NCBI GenBank assembly: GCA_964547415.1
Contig: CAZJNX010000178.1
Span: 1-10,210, forward strand
Reading direction: 5' to 3'
DNA length: 10,210 bases
Source of the DNA: CAZJNX01 sp964547415
GTDB taxonomy: Bacteria > Pseudomonadota > Alphaproteobacteria > Rhizobiales > Amorphaceae
A program made the translations under genes and the position numbers. Below, piece by piece: positions 1-6,239 of the stretch (within the stretch, counting starts at the first letter, position 1; the number at the start of each line of letters is the position of its first letter). The notes below the pieces were generated by a model. The model ran no database searches. It was given only the letters and a program-made list of their open reading frames with translations, and had not been told where the DNA came from.

Positions 1-27
1 GACACCCGCCACGCCGGAACGACAGCG

Positions 28-120
28 TCAGATCAAGTCCATACTTCTACACATGACGCGGATCGGGTAAACGGCTCGGGTAGCGCGCTCATGAACCGGT
101 AGACCCGTTCGGGTTCGCCC
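28..120 (-). pseudogene. 5' remnant of IS3-family OrfB (integrase part)
   Basis: OrfB is the DDE transposase half of IS3 elements, normally about 280 residues and made by programmed frameshifting from orfA. Only its start is visible. RVYRFMSA (about 107-84) matches the usual opening of OrfB, and after a further shift of frame YPIRVMCRS (69-43) continues it. The sequence then diverges from the family and meets a stop at 28-30. The catalytic DDE region is absent. The match is short, so the extent is approximate, but its position overlapping the end of orfA is exactly as expected. Confidence 0.6.
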
Positions 121-404
121 TCATCTCCCGCGCGAACCCCGCCGCCGCGTTTGCCAGGATGTCGCACTCCTGGCGCACGGCCTTCAGGTCGCGGCGGAGA
201 CGGACGAGTTCCTCGCGCTCGGCGCTGGTCGTACCGTCCACGCGCCGTCCGGCGTCACGATCGGCCTGGCGAACCCGAGTTCGACACGGACTGTGCGCTC
301 GGCTCGAACGCGCGGGACAGCGCCTCCGGCGTACGGCCGGATCGGACGCGATCGACCACCTGCCACCGGAACTCCGGCGGATAGGGAGATCGCGTTCCGG
401 GCAG
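89..404 (-). pseudogene. IS3-family transposase OrfA, frameshifted
   Basis: OrfA of IS3 elements is a small helix-turn-helix and leucine-zipper protein that binds the element's ends. Here the N-terminal part reads PGTRSPYPPEFRWQVVDRV, a standard OrfA opening, followed by the HTH segment GRTPEALSRAFEPSAQSVSN. The frame is then lost and resumes in another frame as RVRQADRDAGRRVDG and REELVRLRRDLKAVRQE, the zipper region, ending ILANAAAGFARE. The break is explained by one extra G at about 277 (+ strand): removing it restores the common family sequence SNWVRQAD. The first codon is CTG (404-402) where related proteins start with ATG, and a glycine replaces the usual tryptophan before FARE. These changes together mark a dead gene. 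Confidence 0.8.
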
Positions 405-768
405 GCGGGACACCGCTTCTTCGAAAGCTTCAGGGTGTCCACCGAACCGGGGCAACTCCACTGCGAAACCTGGCGTCCGGACCCGCCGCTCCCACGCCCG
501 AGCGCTGGTGCGATCGAGGCCGCGCCGCGGGCAGGCCACGACCACGCTCACCACCCCTTCGCGCGTTACAGGACGCTCAGGCGCTGCTCGGCGGGATTCG
601 TTCCGGCGCCCCCTCTCACCGACGCGTTGCCCGTCGATCCTCTCGCCATGCCGCCCTCCTTCCTTGCGGGATGAAACGGGAAGAAGCTCAAGAGGGCCGC
701 CATGGCGTGAGAGCCCCCCACCCGCCGGCGACGGCCAGCCTCAAGATCCGCGCCTCGAAGCCGCCTCG

Positions 769-787
769 CTCGCCATCCCATGGCGAG
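769..787. repeat. Short inverted repeat, 8-bp stem with CCC loop
   Basis: CTCGCCAT at 769-776 is the exact reverse complement of ATGGCGAG at 780-787, separated by CCC. The match is exact but short, and no T-run follows. In DNA this GC-rich such a stem can arise by chance, so no function is assigned. Confidence 0.4.
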
Positions 788-882
788 GGCGGCGCCCGGG
801 TGTCGATCGACCTCGCCCTCGTGAGCCCGCGCGCCGACACCAAGGTTGCCCGCTCGAGGATGTCGCGACGGGGGCGGCTCGG

Positions 883-911
883 CCGAACGCGCTCGGCCGA
901 GCGCGGTTCGG
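883..911. repeat. 29-base near-perfect dyad with a 16-bp palindromic core
   Basis: The core GCGCTCGGCCGAGCGC (889-904) is a perfect 16-base palindrome. It is flanked by CCGAAC (883-888) and GTTCGG (906-911), which pair with each other, with a single unpaired G at 905. The whole forms a symmetric element of about 14 base pairs per arm with no spacer. It lies 164 bases upstream of the flagellin-like start codon. It could be an operator for a dimeric regulator, or in RNA a very stable hairpin and possible terminator, but there is no T-tract on either side. Confidence 0.6.
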
Positions 912-1024
912 TCGCCGCCCCCCCGGCCCGGCGGTCGTTCGGCCGGCGCGGGTCCGCTGCGAAGGCATCTCGGCAGACGCAAGCTCCGTGCGAGCGTGTG
1001 CCGCTACAGATCCGGGCGTGGGGA

Positions 1025-1038
1025 GGCCTTGCAAGGCC
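1025..1038. promoter_or_regulatory. Perfect 14-base palindrome upstream of the flagellin-like gene
   Basis: GGCCTTGCAAGGCC reads the same on both strands and ends 37 bases before the ATG at 1076. Its centre TTGCAA is AT-richer than anything around it, so composition alone explains it less well than the other palindromes here. The position fits an operator overlapping a promoter or a hairpin in a 5' leader. The regulator is unknown and the assignment as a control site is inference. Confidence 0.4.
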
Positions 1039-1075
1039 GCCCGACACCCGTCCCGTCGAGAGTGCGAGCACGCCG

Positions 1076-2074
1076 ATGTCCTCCATCACCAGCAGCAGCC
1101 CGGCGCCGGCCGCCTTCACGCCGCCCCGCGGCCTCCCGCACCACGCGGAACGGGGCGGCGAGCCGCTGCCGCCCGAGGGATCCGCCAGCGGGCGGCAGCG
1201 GCCGCCCGCCGCGCCCGTTCCGCGGGAGAGCGCCGTCGATGCCGGCCTCGCCGCCACCGGCCGCGGGCTCGCCCGAGGGCGAGCGCTGGCCGAGGCGCTG
1301 GAGGACGGGCTGACCGCCCTGCGCTCCGGCCTCGACCGGTTCGGTGCGCTCCTCGAGGAGGCGTCCGGCCCGAAGCCGGACCTGCCGTCGATCCAGCGGC
1401 GGGTCGAGGCCGTCCTCGCGACCGTGCGGGACGCGTCGGCCCCGGCCCGGGCGCTGCTCTCGCGCGGCGCGGACCTGTCGCTCGAGGACCCGGTGCTGCC
1501 AGCGCCGCTGGCCGAGCGCCCGGCCCCCGTGCCGAGGGAGCCGCCGGGAACGACGGGAGACGGGCTCATGGAGGGGGGCGCGATCCTGCCGGGTGGCACG
1601 GGGCTCGAAAGGACGGCTCTCACGATTCTGGATCGCCCCCGTGCGGCGGGTGCCTCCACCATCGTCCTGTCGCGGCTCGACGTGTCGTCTGGCGAAAGGC
1701 CGGGAGCGGCCCTCCTCGGCGCTTATCGGTCCGCCGTGGTCGCAGCGGCCGCCGAGACGGAGGACGCCATCGCCCGCGTGCGCCGGATCCAGTCGCGCAT
1801 CGACGGACGGTTGGCCCTCGTGGAGGCCCTCGGCGCGGCACGGCGGGTCGAGGCGGGCGCGACCCCCGTGGACGTGTCCGACGCGGCGGTCCTCGAGCGG
1901 GCACTGGCGGTGCGGGACGCCCTCCTGGCATCGGGCGTGCCGCTGACGGGTGCGATCGGCGCGGCCAGCGCGGTGCTGCCGGCCCTTCGTCGCCCCGCCG
2001 CCCATGCAACCCCGGCGCAAGCCCCATCGGCGACTGTCGGCGCCGACGGCACGGGCGGCGCGAACGCGCGGTGA
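1076..2074 (+). CDS. Divergent flagellin-like protein (332 aa)
   Basis: This protein appears to be a distant relative of flagellin, the filament subunit exported through the flagellum. The ATG at 1076 gives an N-terminus MSSITSSSPA resembling alphaproteobacterial flagellins (MSSITTNS-type). Residues about 50-96 form an Ala/Leu-rich helical stretch (AVDAGLAATGRGLARG and ALEDGLTALRSGLDRF) like the flagellin N-terminal coiled coil. The C-terminal 110 residues resemble the flagellin C-terminal domain in order: AIARVRRIQSRIDGRLALVE, then GATPVDVSDAAVLERAL where flagellins have an LVDADM-type motif, then LALVRDALL-type helix and a final VLPALRR where flagellins end in VLSLF-type residues. Residues 12-48 are Pro-rich and have lost the usual conserved N-terminal helix. 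The frame stays open far upstream, but that part looks non-coding. No strong ribosome binding site is visible. A FlgL-like or unrelated coiled-coil protein is the alternative. The identification rests on pattern recognition only. Confidence 0.5.
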   Translation: MSSITSSSPAPAAFTPPRGLPHHAERGGEPLPPEGSASGRQRPPAAPVPRESAVDAGLAATGRGLARGRALAEALEDGLTALRSGLDRFGALLEEASGPKPDLPSIQRRVEAVLATVRDASAPARALLSRGADLSLEDPVLPAPLAERPAPVPREPPGTTGDGLMEGGAILPGGTGLERTALTILDRPRAAGASTIVLSRLDVSSGERPGAALLGAYRSAVVAAAAETEDAIARVRRIQSRIDGRLALVEALGAARRVEAGATPVDVSDAAVLERALAVRDALLASGVPLTGAIGAASAVLPALRRPAAHATPAQAPSATVGADGTGGANAR

Positions 2075-2101
2075 CCGCGGGCGGCGGAACGGCCGCGTCG
2101 G

Positions 2102-2124
2102 CGGGCGAGGCCCATCCTCGCCCG
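2102..2124 (+). terminator. Candidate stem-loop after the flagellin-like gene
   Basis: CGGGCGAGG (2102-2110) pairs perfectly with CCTCGCCCG (2116-2124) across a five-base CCCAT loop, starting 27 bases after the stop codon at 2074. The 9-bp, nearly all-GC stem is very stable and correctly placed for a terminator or a 3' end protector. It lacks a following T-run, so it is not a textbook intrinsic terminator. Confidence 0.4.
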
Positions 2125-2215
2125 TGGCGCGAGCACCCGCGCTGGCCGTGGCCAGGCGCGACGCAAGGGAGGGGCGCCCGGCGGCGCCCGCGTAGTCCAC
2201 TCAATATTGGCGCCC

Positions 2216-2245
2216 GGGGGGACGACCCCGCCGGCGGGGCCCCCC
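2216..2245 (+). promoter_or_regulatory. Nested GC stem-loop in the fliF leader
   Basis: CCCCGCCGGCGGGG (2226-2239) is a perfect palindrome. It is enclosed by GGGGGG (2216-2221) and CCCCCC (2240-2245), which can pair around it leaving ACGA (2222-2225) as a bulge. The structure ends 49 bases before the fliF start codon. It has no T-tract. It may affect read-through or mRNA stability ahead of fliF. With this base composition it might also be largely compositional. Confidence 0.35.
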
Positions 2246-2294
2246 GCGGAACCGCCCCGGGGCGGACGGGTGCCGGAAGGACGGATCGCAAGGC

Positions 2295-3929
2295 ATGACC
2301 GGACGGGAGCAAGCAGAACGCCTCTGGACGAGTGTGCGGGAGCTGGGGCTGAAGCGCCTCGCCGCGCTGGCCGCCATCGGCCTTACGGTCATCCTGTTCG
2401 TGGGCGCGAGCACCTGGTACCTGTCCCGGCCCGAGCGGCAGGTGCTCTATGCCGGGCTCGAGCCGCAGGACGTGACGCGCATCGGCAGCGTCCTCAAGGA
2501 AAGCGGGATCCCCTTCGACGTGAACCCGGACGGGACGGCCGTTCTCGTCGCCCACGGCGACACGGCCACCGCCCGCATGCTCCTCGCCGAAAGGGGCCTG
2601 CCCCAGTCGGAGACGGCGGGGTACGAGCTGTTCGACGAGCTCGGCTCCTTCGGTCTCACCTCCTTCATGCAGGAGGTGACGCGGGTCCGCGCCCTCGAGG
2701 GGGAGCTCGCCCGCACCATCCAGACCATGGACGGGGTCAAGGCCGCGCGCGTCCACATCGTCATGAGCGAGCGCGGGTCCTTCCGCCGTGCCGAGCAGCC
2801 CGCCTCCGCTTCCGTGGTGATCCGGACCGAGCGGGTGGACGACGATTCCGCCGCCCAGGCGATCCGCCTGCTCGTGGCTGCCGCCATCCCCGGCATGCAG
2901 GTGGATAACGTCACGGTCCTCAACACCGAAGGGGTCGTGCTCGCCTCTGGCGAGGACGCGGCGAGCGCCGCCACCGGGCGCCTCGCCCGCCTGCAGACCC
3001 AGGTGGAGGGCGAGATCGAGGAGAACGTGCGCAAGACGCTGATCCCCTACCTCGGGATCGACAACTTCACCGTCAGCGTCGCCTCCGACCTCAACACCGA
3101 CCGCACGACGGAAAGCGCCACCATCTTCGATCCGGACGGGCGGGTGGAGCGTTCTTTCCGCACGATCCGCGAGACGGAGGAGAGCCGCAACCGCTCCGCG
3201 GAGGTACCGACGACGGTCCAGCAGAACATCCCCCAGGAGGAGCTCCCGGCCGACGGCGGCGCCGATTCCCTCGAGAAGAGCGAGCGGCGGGAGGAACTCA
3301 CCAACTTCGAGATCTCCTCGCGCACGGTGGAGACGCGCAGCGAGGGCTTCTCGGTGGAGCGACTGTCCATCGCCGTCCTCGTCAACCAGGCGCGCCTCCT
3401 CGCCAACGCGGCCGACGAGGCGACGGGCATCCCGGTGGAGCAGCAACTGCTCGACATCGAGCGCCTGGTCCAGGCGGCGGCGGGCTTCGACGCGGCGCGC
3501 GGCGACGAGGTGACCCTCGCCGCGGTCGCCTTTGCCCGTGGCGCTGGCGATCTGGAGCCGGTGCCGCCGCCCGGTCTCTGGGAGATCGTGCTGCGCCAGC
3601 TCGGGACCATCGTCAACGCGTTCGCCATACTCGTCCTCGCGGTCCTGCTGATCTGGTTCGGCCTTCGTCCCGCCCTGCGGACGGTCCTCGAGCGGCCCCG
3701 CACAGAGGAGACCCTGCCGGAGGTCGTGGACGCCGCGCCGATCGCGCCGGAACTGGAGGGCGACGGGACCGGGGCCATCCCGGCCGATGCCGAGGTCAAC
3801 CTGATCGAGGACCTGACCCAGCAGATGGATCGGCGGGCCCAGAAGCGTCTCGAGCAGCTCGTCGAGTACGACGAGGAGCAGGCCGCCAAGGTCCTGCGCC
3901 AGTGGCTCCTCGAAGATCACCGCGCCTGA
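2295..3929 (+). CDS. fliF: Flagellar MS-ring protein FliF (544 aa)
   Basis: FliF subunits build the MS ring in the inner membrane, the base on which the export gate, C ring and rod assemble. The protein has the expected layout and near-normal length (family about 550). Transmembrane segment 1 is at about residues 22-43 (AALAAIGLTVILFVGAS), followed by the YscJ/FliF-type ring-building domain with YAGLEPQDVTRI (about 52-63), GYELFDELGSFGLTSFMQEV and the RALEGELARTI stretch. The FliF-specific middle domain contains VQQNIPQEE. Segment 2 is at about 438-456 (NAFAILVLAVLLIWFGL), and the cytoplasmic tail RLEQLVEYDEEQAAKVLRQW is the FliG-binding end. ATG 2295 is chosen for its fit to the family; GGAAGGA at 2275-2281 is a somewhat distant ribosome binding site. 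The next gene starts 5 bases after the stop, so the two are co-transcribed. fliG does not follow, as it does in many bacteria. Confidence 0.97.
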   Translation: MTGREQAERLWTSVRELGLKRLAALAAIGLTVILFVGASTWYLSRPERQVLYAGLEPQDVTRIGSVLKESGIPFDVNPDGTAVLVAHGDTATARMLLAERGLPQSETAGYELFDELGSFGLTSFMQEVTRVRALEGELARTIQTMDGVKAARVHIVMSERGSFRRAEQPASASVVIRTERVDDDSAAQAIRLLVAAAIPGMQVDNVTVLNTEGVVLASGEDAASAATGRLARLQTQVEGEIEENVRKTLIPYLGIDNFTVSVASDLNTDRTTESATIFDPDGRVERSFRTIRETEESRNRSAEVPTTVQQNIPQEELPADGGADSLEKSERREELTNFEISSRTVETRSEGFSVERLSIAVLVNQARLLANAADEATGIPVEQQLLDIERLVQAAAGFDAARGDEVTLAAVAFARGAGDLEPVPPPGLWEIVLRQLGTIVNAFAILVLAVLLIWFGLRPALRTVLERPRTEETLPEVVDAAPIAPELEGDGTGAIPADAEVNLIEDLTQQMDRRAQKRLEQLVEYDEEQAAKVLRQWLLEDHRA

Positions 3930-3934
3930 ACGCC

Positions 3935-4969
3935 ATGGCAGACCTGTCCCGCGTGATCCCGTCGCTGCCGGCCCTCGCCGAACCCGACCCCGCCCCGCGC
4001 GAGGGGGAGGCGGACCCCTTCGCCCCGGTCCCGCGCCTGCGACGCCCCCGGCCGGAGCGGGTCCTGCGGCTCCTCGCCGCCATCGACCCGGGCGCGGGCC
4101 CGGGCCGCCCGCAGCCCGGGCCGTCCTCCCCGCCCGGGGCGGACGCCGGGGTCGGCGATCCCCTCGCGGCGGCGTTCGCCGCTGGCGAGCGGGCCGCCGA
4201 GGACCGGTTCGCCGAAGAACGCGCCCGCCTCGAGGCCCGCCATGCCGCCGCCCTCGAGGTCGCCCGCACCGCGGCGTACGAGGAGACGGGCGCGGCCCTC
4301 GCCGAAGCCCACGCCGCCGCCGTGCGCACCCTCGCCGACGGTCTCGACGCCGCCCTGTCCGCCGCCCTCGCGCCCATCCTCGTGGAGGCGGCGCGACGGC
4401 GGGCGGTCGATGCGCTCCTGCTCGAGGTCCATCGGCTCCTGGCGCACCGCCCGGAGACGTGGCTGGAGCTGACGGGGCCATCGGCCCTCCTCGCGGCCTT
4501 CCGCGAGCGGCTCGGCCCTGCCGCGGCAGCCGTCGACATCATCGAGGACGAGGAGCAAACGGACCTGCGGCTCGTCGCCGACAATACGATCTTCACCACG
4601 ACGATCGCCGCCTTCGCGGCCGAGGTCGAGGCGGCCGCGCGCCCGTTGCCGACCGGCGAACCGGGCTTCGCCCCGGAAGGCCGCCAAGGCACATCGGCCG
4701 TCGCGGGCGAGGCCGCCCCGCTCGTCTCTACCCCGCGTGTCGTACCGGATCGCGATGGGAAGAGGGAGCCGACGGCGGGCGCGGACGCTGCGCACGGGTC
4801 CGCGCGCGACCGCGCCGGGGGGAGGGACCGGGCACGCGCGGCGTCCGGGGCCCTGGCGGCCGCCGATCCCCCTGCGGCGGTTGCCGCCGAGCTTGCGGGA
4901 GCCCCGTCCACCGAAGGAGACCCGGCCGCCGAAGGAGACCCGTCCGCCGAAGGAGAGGAGCATGTCTGA
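3935..4969 (+). CDS. fliH: FliH-like flagellar export protein (344 aa)
   Basis: FliH links the export ATPase FliI to the basal body and controls it. This protein has the features of that family rather than strong identity. A Pro-rich N-terminal third is followed by a long charged helix from about residue 75 to 140 (AFAAGERAAEDRFAEERARL), with small residues spaced as in the FliH glycine-repeat coiled coil. A globular part follows, ending in TDLRLVADNTIFTTTIAAF (about 209-227), which resembles the FliH C-terminal strand-and-helix. Residues about 234-344 are a disordered Ala/Gly/Arg/Pro tail ending in three PxxEGD/E repeats, unusual for FliH. The ATG at 3935 lies 5 bases after fliF; a GTG at 3902, overlapping fliF, is possible. 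The end overlaps motB by 8 bases (ATGTCTGA). Position between fliF and motB supports a flagellar role. The symbol is a best guess. Confidence 0.6.
   Translation: MADLSRVIPSLPALAEPDPAPREGEADPFAPVPRLRRPRPERVLRLLAAIDPGAGPGRPQPGPSSPPGADAGVGDPLAAAFAAGERAAEDRFAEERARLEARHAAALEVARTAAYEETGAALAEAHAAAVRTLADGLDAALSAALAPILVEAARRRAVDALLLEVHRLLAHRPETWLELTGPSALLAAFRERLGPAAAAVDIIEDEEQTDLRLVADNTIFTTTIAAFAAEVEAAARPLPTGEPGFAPEGRQGTSAVAGEAAPLVSTPRVVPDRDGKREPTAGADAAHGSARDRAGGRDRARAASGALAAADPPAAVAAELAGAPSTEGDPAAEGDPSAEGEEHV
4904..4957 (+). repeat. Three tandem 18-base repeats containing Shine-Dalgarno-like cores
   Basis: Three consecutive copies of CCGNCCNCCGAAGGAGAS occupy 4904-4921, 4922-4939 and 4940-4957 with only a few differences. 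Each contains GAAGGAGA, close to a perfect ribosome binding sequence. In the FliH-like frame each copy encodes Pro-Ser/Ala-Thr/Ala-Glu-Gly-Asp/Glu, so the frame is kept. The array ends four bases before the motB start codon. It looks like a local duplication within the coding tail that also multiplied the motB ribosome binding site. Confidence 0.85.
4951..4960 (+). promoter_or_regulatory. Strong ribosome binding site that fixes the motB start
   Basis: AGGAGAGGAG directly precedes the motB ATG at 4962. AGGAG at 4951-4955 has six bases between it and the start codon, near the ideal. This settles the choice of 4962 over in-frame starts further upstream such as the one at 4737, whose extra 75 residues would be Arg/Pro-rich and unlike MotB. 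Confidence 0.8.
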
Positions 4970-6239
4970 GAACGCGCAGCCCGAGATCCTCATCATCAAT
5001 CGACGCATCGGCGACGCCGACGAGGACGCCCACGGCGGTGTCTGGAAGATCGCGCTCGCCGACTTCATGACGGCGCTCATGGCCTTCTTCCTCATCATGT
5101 GGCTGGTGAACGCCACCGACGAGGAAACCAAGAAGGCGATCGCCACCTACTTCAATCCGATCCTCCTCGCCGAGAGCACCACCGACCGCAAGGGGCTCCA
5201 GGATCCCGAGACGTCCGAGGGGCCGGACGGCCCCCACGAGGGGGAGCCCGGCTTCGAGCATCGCACGCGCACGGCGCCCGACGACCCGGCGCGGGCCGCG
5301 GCGGCGCAAGCCGCGCAGCGGATCGCGGCGCTCGAACGGGCCGCCTACCAGGATCCCTACGCCATCCTCGCCGAACTCTCGCGCCTCATCGACCCGCGCC
5401 TGCCCACGCGGCCCGACGTCCAGCTCAACGAACCGGGGGTGTCCGGGGAAACGGCGGGCGACGACGTCCGCGACCCCTTCGACCCGGTCTACTGGCAAAC
5501 GGTCACCACCCATCCCCAGGTCACGCTGCGCCCGGGCGAGCCCGGCACCGTCGGCCGGGAGCCGGAGGACCTGCCCGTCGATGCCGCGGCGCCGAGCCCG
5601 ACCGGCGAAGGCCGGCAGGCGCCGGGGGCCGTCGCCGCCGTGTCGTCCTCCCCAACCGGCGGCGCGGACGCGCTCCCGGCATCCGCCGCGGCCGCCGACG
5701 CCGGCGGAATGACGGCCGGGGCGGCCGCGGCGATGGACGGAAGTGAGGAGGACGGGGAGGCGCGTCTGCGCCGCTTCCGCGAGATCGCCGAACGGCTGTC
5801 GCAGGCCCTCGCGGCCGACGGCATCGCCAACCTCGAGGTGGTCGCGACGCCCGAGGGCGTCCTGATCTCCCTCACCGACGAGGCCGACTACTCCATGTTC
5901 CCGATCGGCTCGGCCGTTCCCCGTCGGCGGGTGCTCGAGCTGATGGAGCGGATCGCGGGCGCCCTCGGCGAGGTTCCGGGCGAGGTGATCGTCCGCGGCC
6001 ACACCGACGGACGCCCCTTCCGCTCCGAGACCTACGACAACTGGCGTCTTTCCACCGCGCGCGCCCACATGGCGCAGTACATGCTCGTCCGCGGCGGCCT
6101 TCCGCCCGCCCGCGTCGCGAGTGTCGAAGGTTACGCGGACCGGCGCCTCAAGGATCCGCAGGATCCCTACGCCGCGGTGAACCGAAGGATCGAGATCCTC
6201 CTGCAGCCGGACGCCGCGGCGGTGGAGGCACGTCCGTGA
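4962..6239 (+). CDS. motB: Flagellar motor stator protein MotB (425 aa)
   Basis: MotB with MotA forms the ion-driven stator; its C-terminal domain holds the stator on peptidoglycan. A short cytoplasmic N-terminus is followed by one transmembrane helix at about residues 31-50, ALADFMTALMAFFLIMWLVN, in which Asp34 is the expected proton-binding residue. Residues about 60-265 form a long Pro/Asp/Ala-rich periplasmic linker. The OmpA-like domain (about 285-415) is complete, with VLISLTDEADYSMFPIGSA, GHTDGRPF (His347, Asp349) and NWRLSTARA, ending NRRIEILLQP. The length is well above the roughly 300 residues of enteric MotB but is usual for rhizobial MotB. The proton rather than sodium type is inferred from the organism group. 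The start overlaps the FliH-like gene, and the TGA stop overlaps the GTG of motC, so all three should be translationally coupled. motA is not in the window; in related bacteria it lies elsewhere in the flagellar region. Confidence 0.95.
   Translation: MSENAQPEILIINRRIGDADEDAHGGVWKIALADFMTALMAFFLIMWLVNATDEETKKAIATYFNPILLAESTTDRKGLQDPETSEGPDGPHEGEPGFEHRTRTAPDDPARAAAAQAAQRIAALERAAYQDPYAILAELSRLIDPRLPTRPDVQLNEPGVSGETAGDDVRDPFDPVYWQTVTTHPQVTLRPGEPGTVGREPEDLPVDAAAPSPTGEGRQAPGAVAAVSSSPTGGADALPASAAAADAGGMTAGAAAAMDGSEEDGEARLRRFREIAERLSQALAADGIANLEVVATPEGVLISLTDEADYSMFPIGSAVPRRRVLELMERIAGALGEVPGEVIVRGHTDGRPFRSETYDNWRLSTARAHMAQYMLVRGGLPPARVASVEGYADRRLKDPQDPYAAVNRRIEILLQPDAAAVEARP

Larger units (their letters stand above)
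1..459 (-). mobile_element. Degenerate fragment of an IS3-family insertion sequence
   Basis: The - strand carries recognisable pieces of both IS3-family reading frames in the expected order, orfA followed by the start of orfB, but both are frameshifted and orfB breaks off after about 30 codons. The upstream edge is uncertain. The - strand sequence just before orfA, reading TTGCCCCGGTTCGGTGGACA from about 457 down, resembles a typical IS3-family terminus, so I put the edge near 459. No matching inverted repeat is in the window, because the rest of the element is missing or lies beyond position 1. The fragment cannot encode a working transposase. Its position next to a flagellar cluster suggests an old insertion at the cluster's edge. 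Confidence 0.7.
460..1075. other. Region without recognisable genes, rich in dyad symmetry
   Basis: Several frames stay open through this stretch, including the one that runs into the flagellin-like gene. None of the translations resembles a known protein or has a convincing start with a ribosome binding site. They are rich in Arg, Pro and Ala, as random GC-rich DNA gives. The stretch holds three clear inverted repeats: an 8-bp stem with a CCC loop (769-787), a 29-base near-perfect dyad (883-911) and a 14-base palindrome (1025-1038). It probably contains the promoter and control region of the downstream gene. I could not identify a convincing sigma-70, sigma-28 or sigma-54 promoter by eye. 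Confidence 0.5.

Noticed and set aside
293..1075. Upstream extension of the flagellin-like frame
   Set aside because: The extra 261 residues include the antisense of the IS remnant and have no family resemblance. ATG 1076 gives a flagellin-type N-terminus.
2067..2079. CGCGGTGACCGCG dyad around the stop codon of the flagellin-like gene
   Set aside because: The arms are only six bases with a single central base, which cannot form a normal hairpin and is common by chance at this base composition.
508..2298. A 596-codon + strand frame overlapping the flagellin-like gene
   Set aside because: It is dominated by Arg, Gly and Pro, with no recognisable segment, and crosses the geneless region and the stem-loops before fliF. 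The frame starting at 1076 has flagellin-like ends.
1620..4481. A 953-codon open frame on the - strand
   Set aside because: It lies opposite fliF and neighbouring genes. Its translation is Arg/Gly/Pro/Ala-rich and matches no family, as expected for the antisense of strongly GC-biased codons.
4737..4961. 75-residue upstream extension of MotB
   Set aside because: It is Arg/Pro-rich and unlike any MotB. A strong ribosome binding site sits just before ATG 4962, which gives a normal MotB N-terminus.
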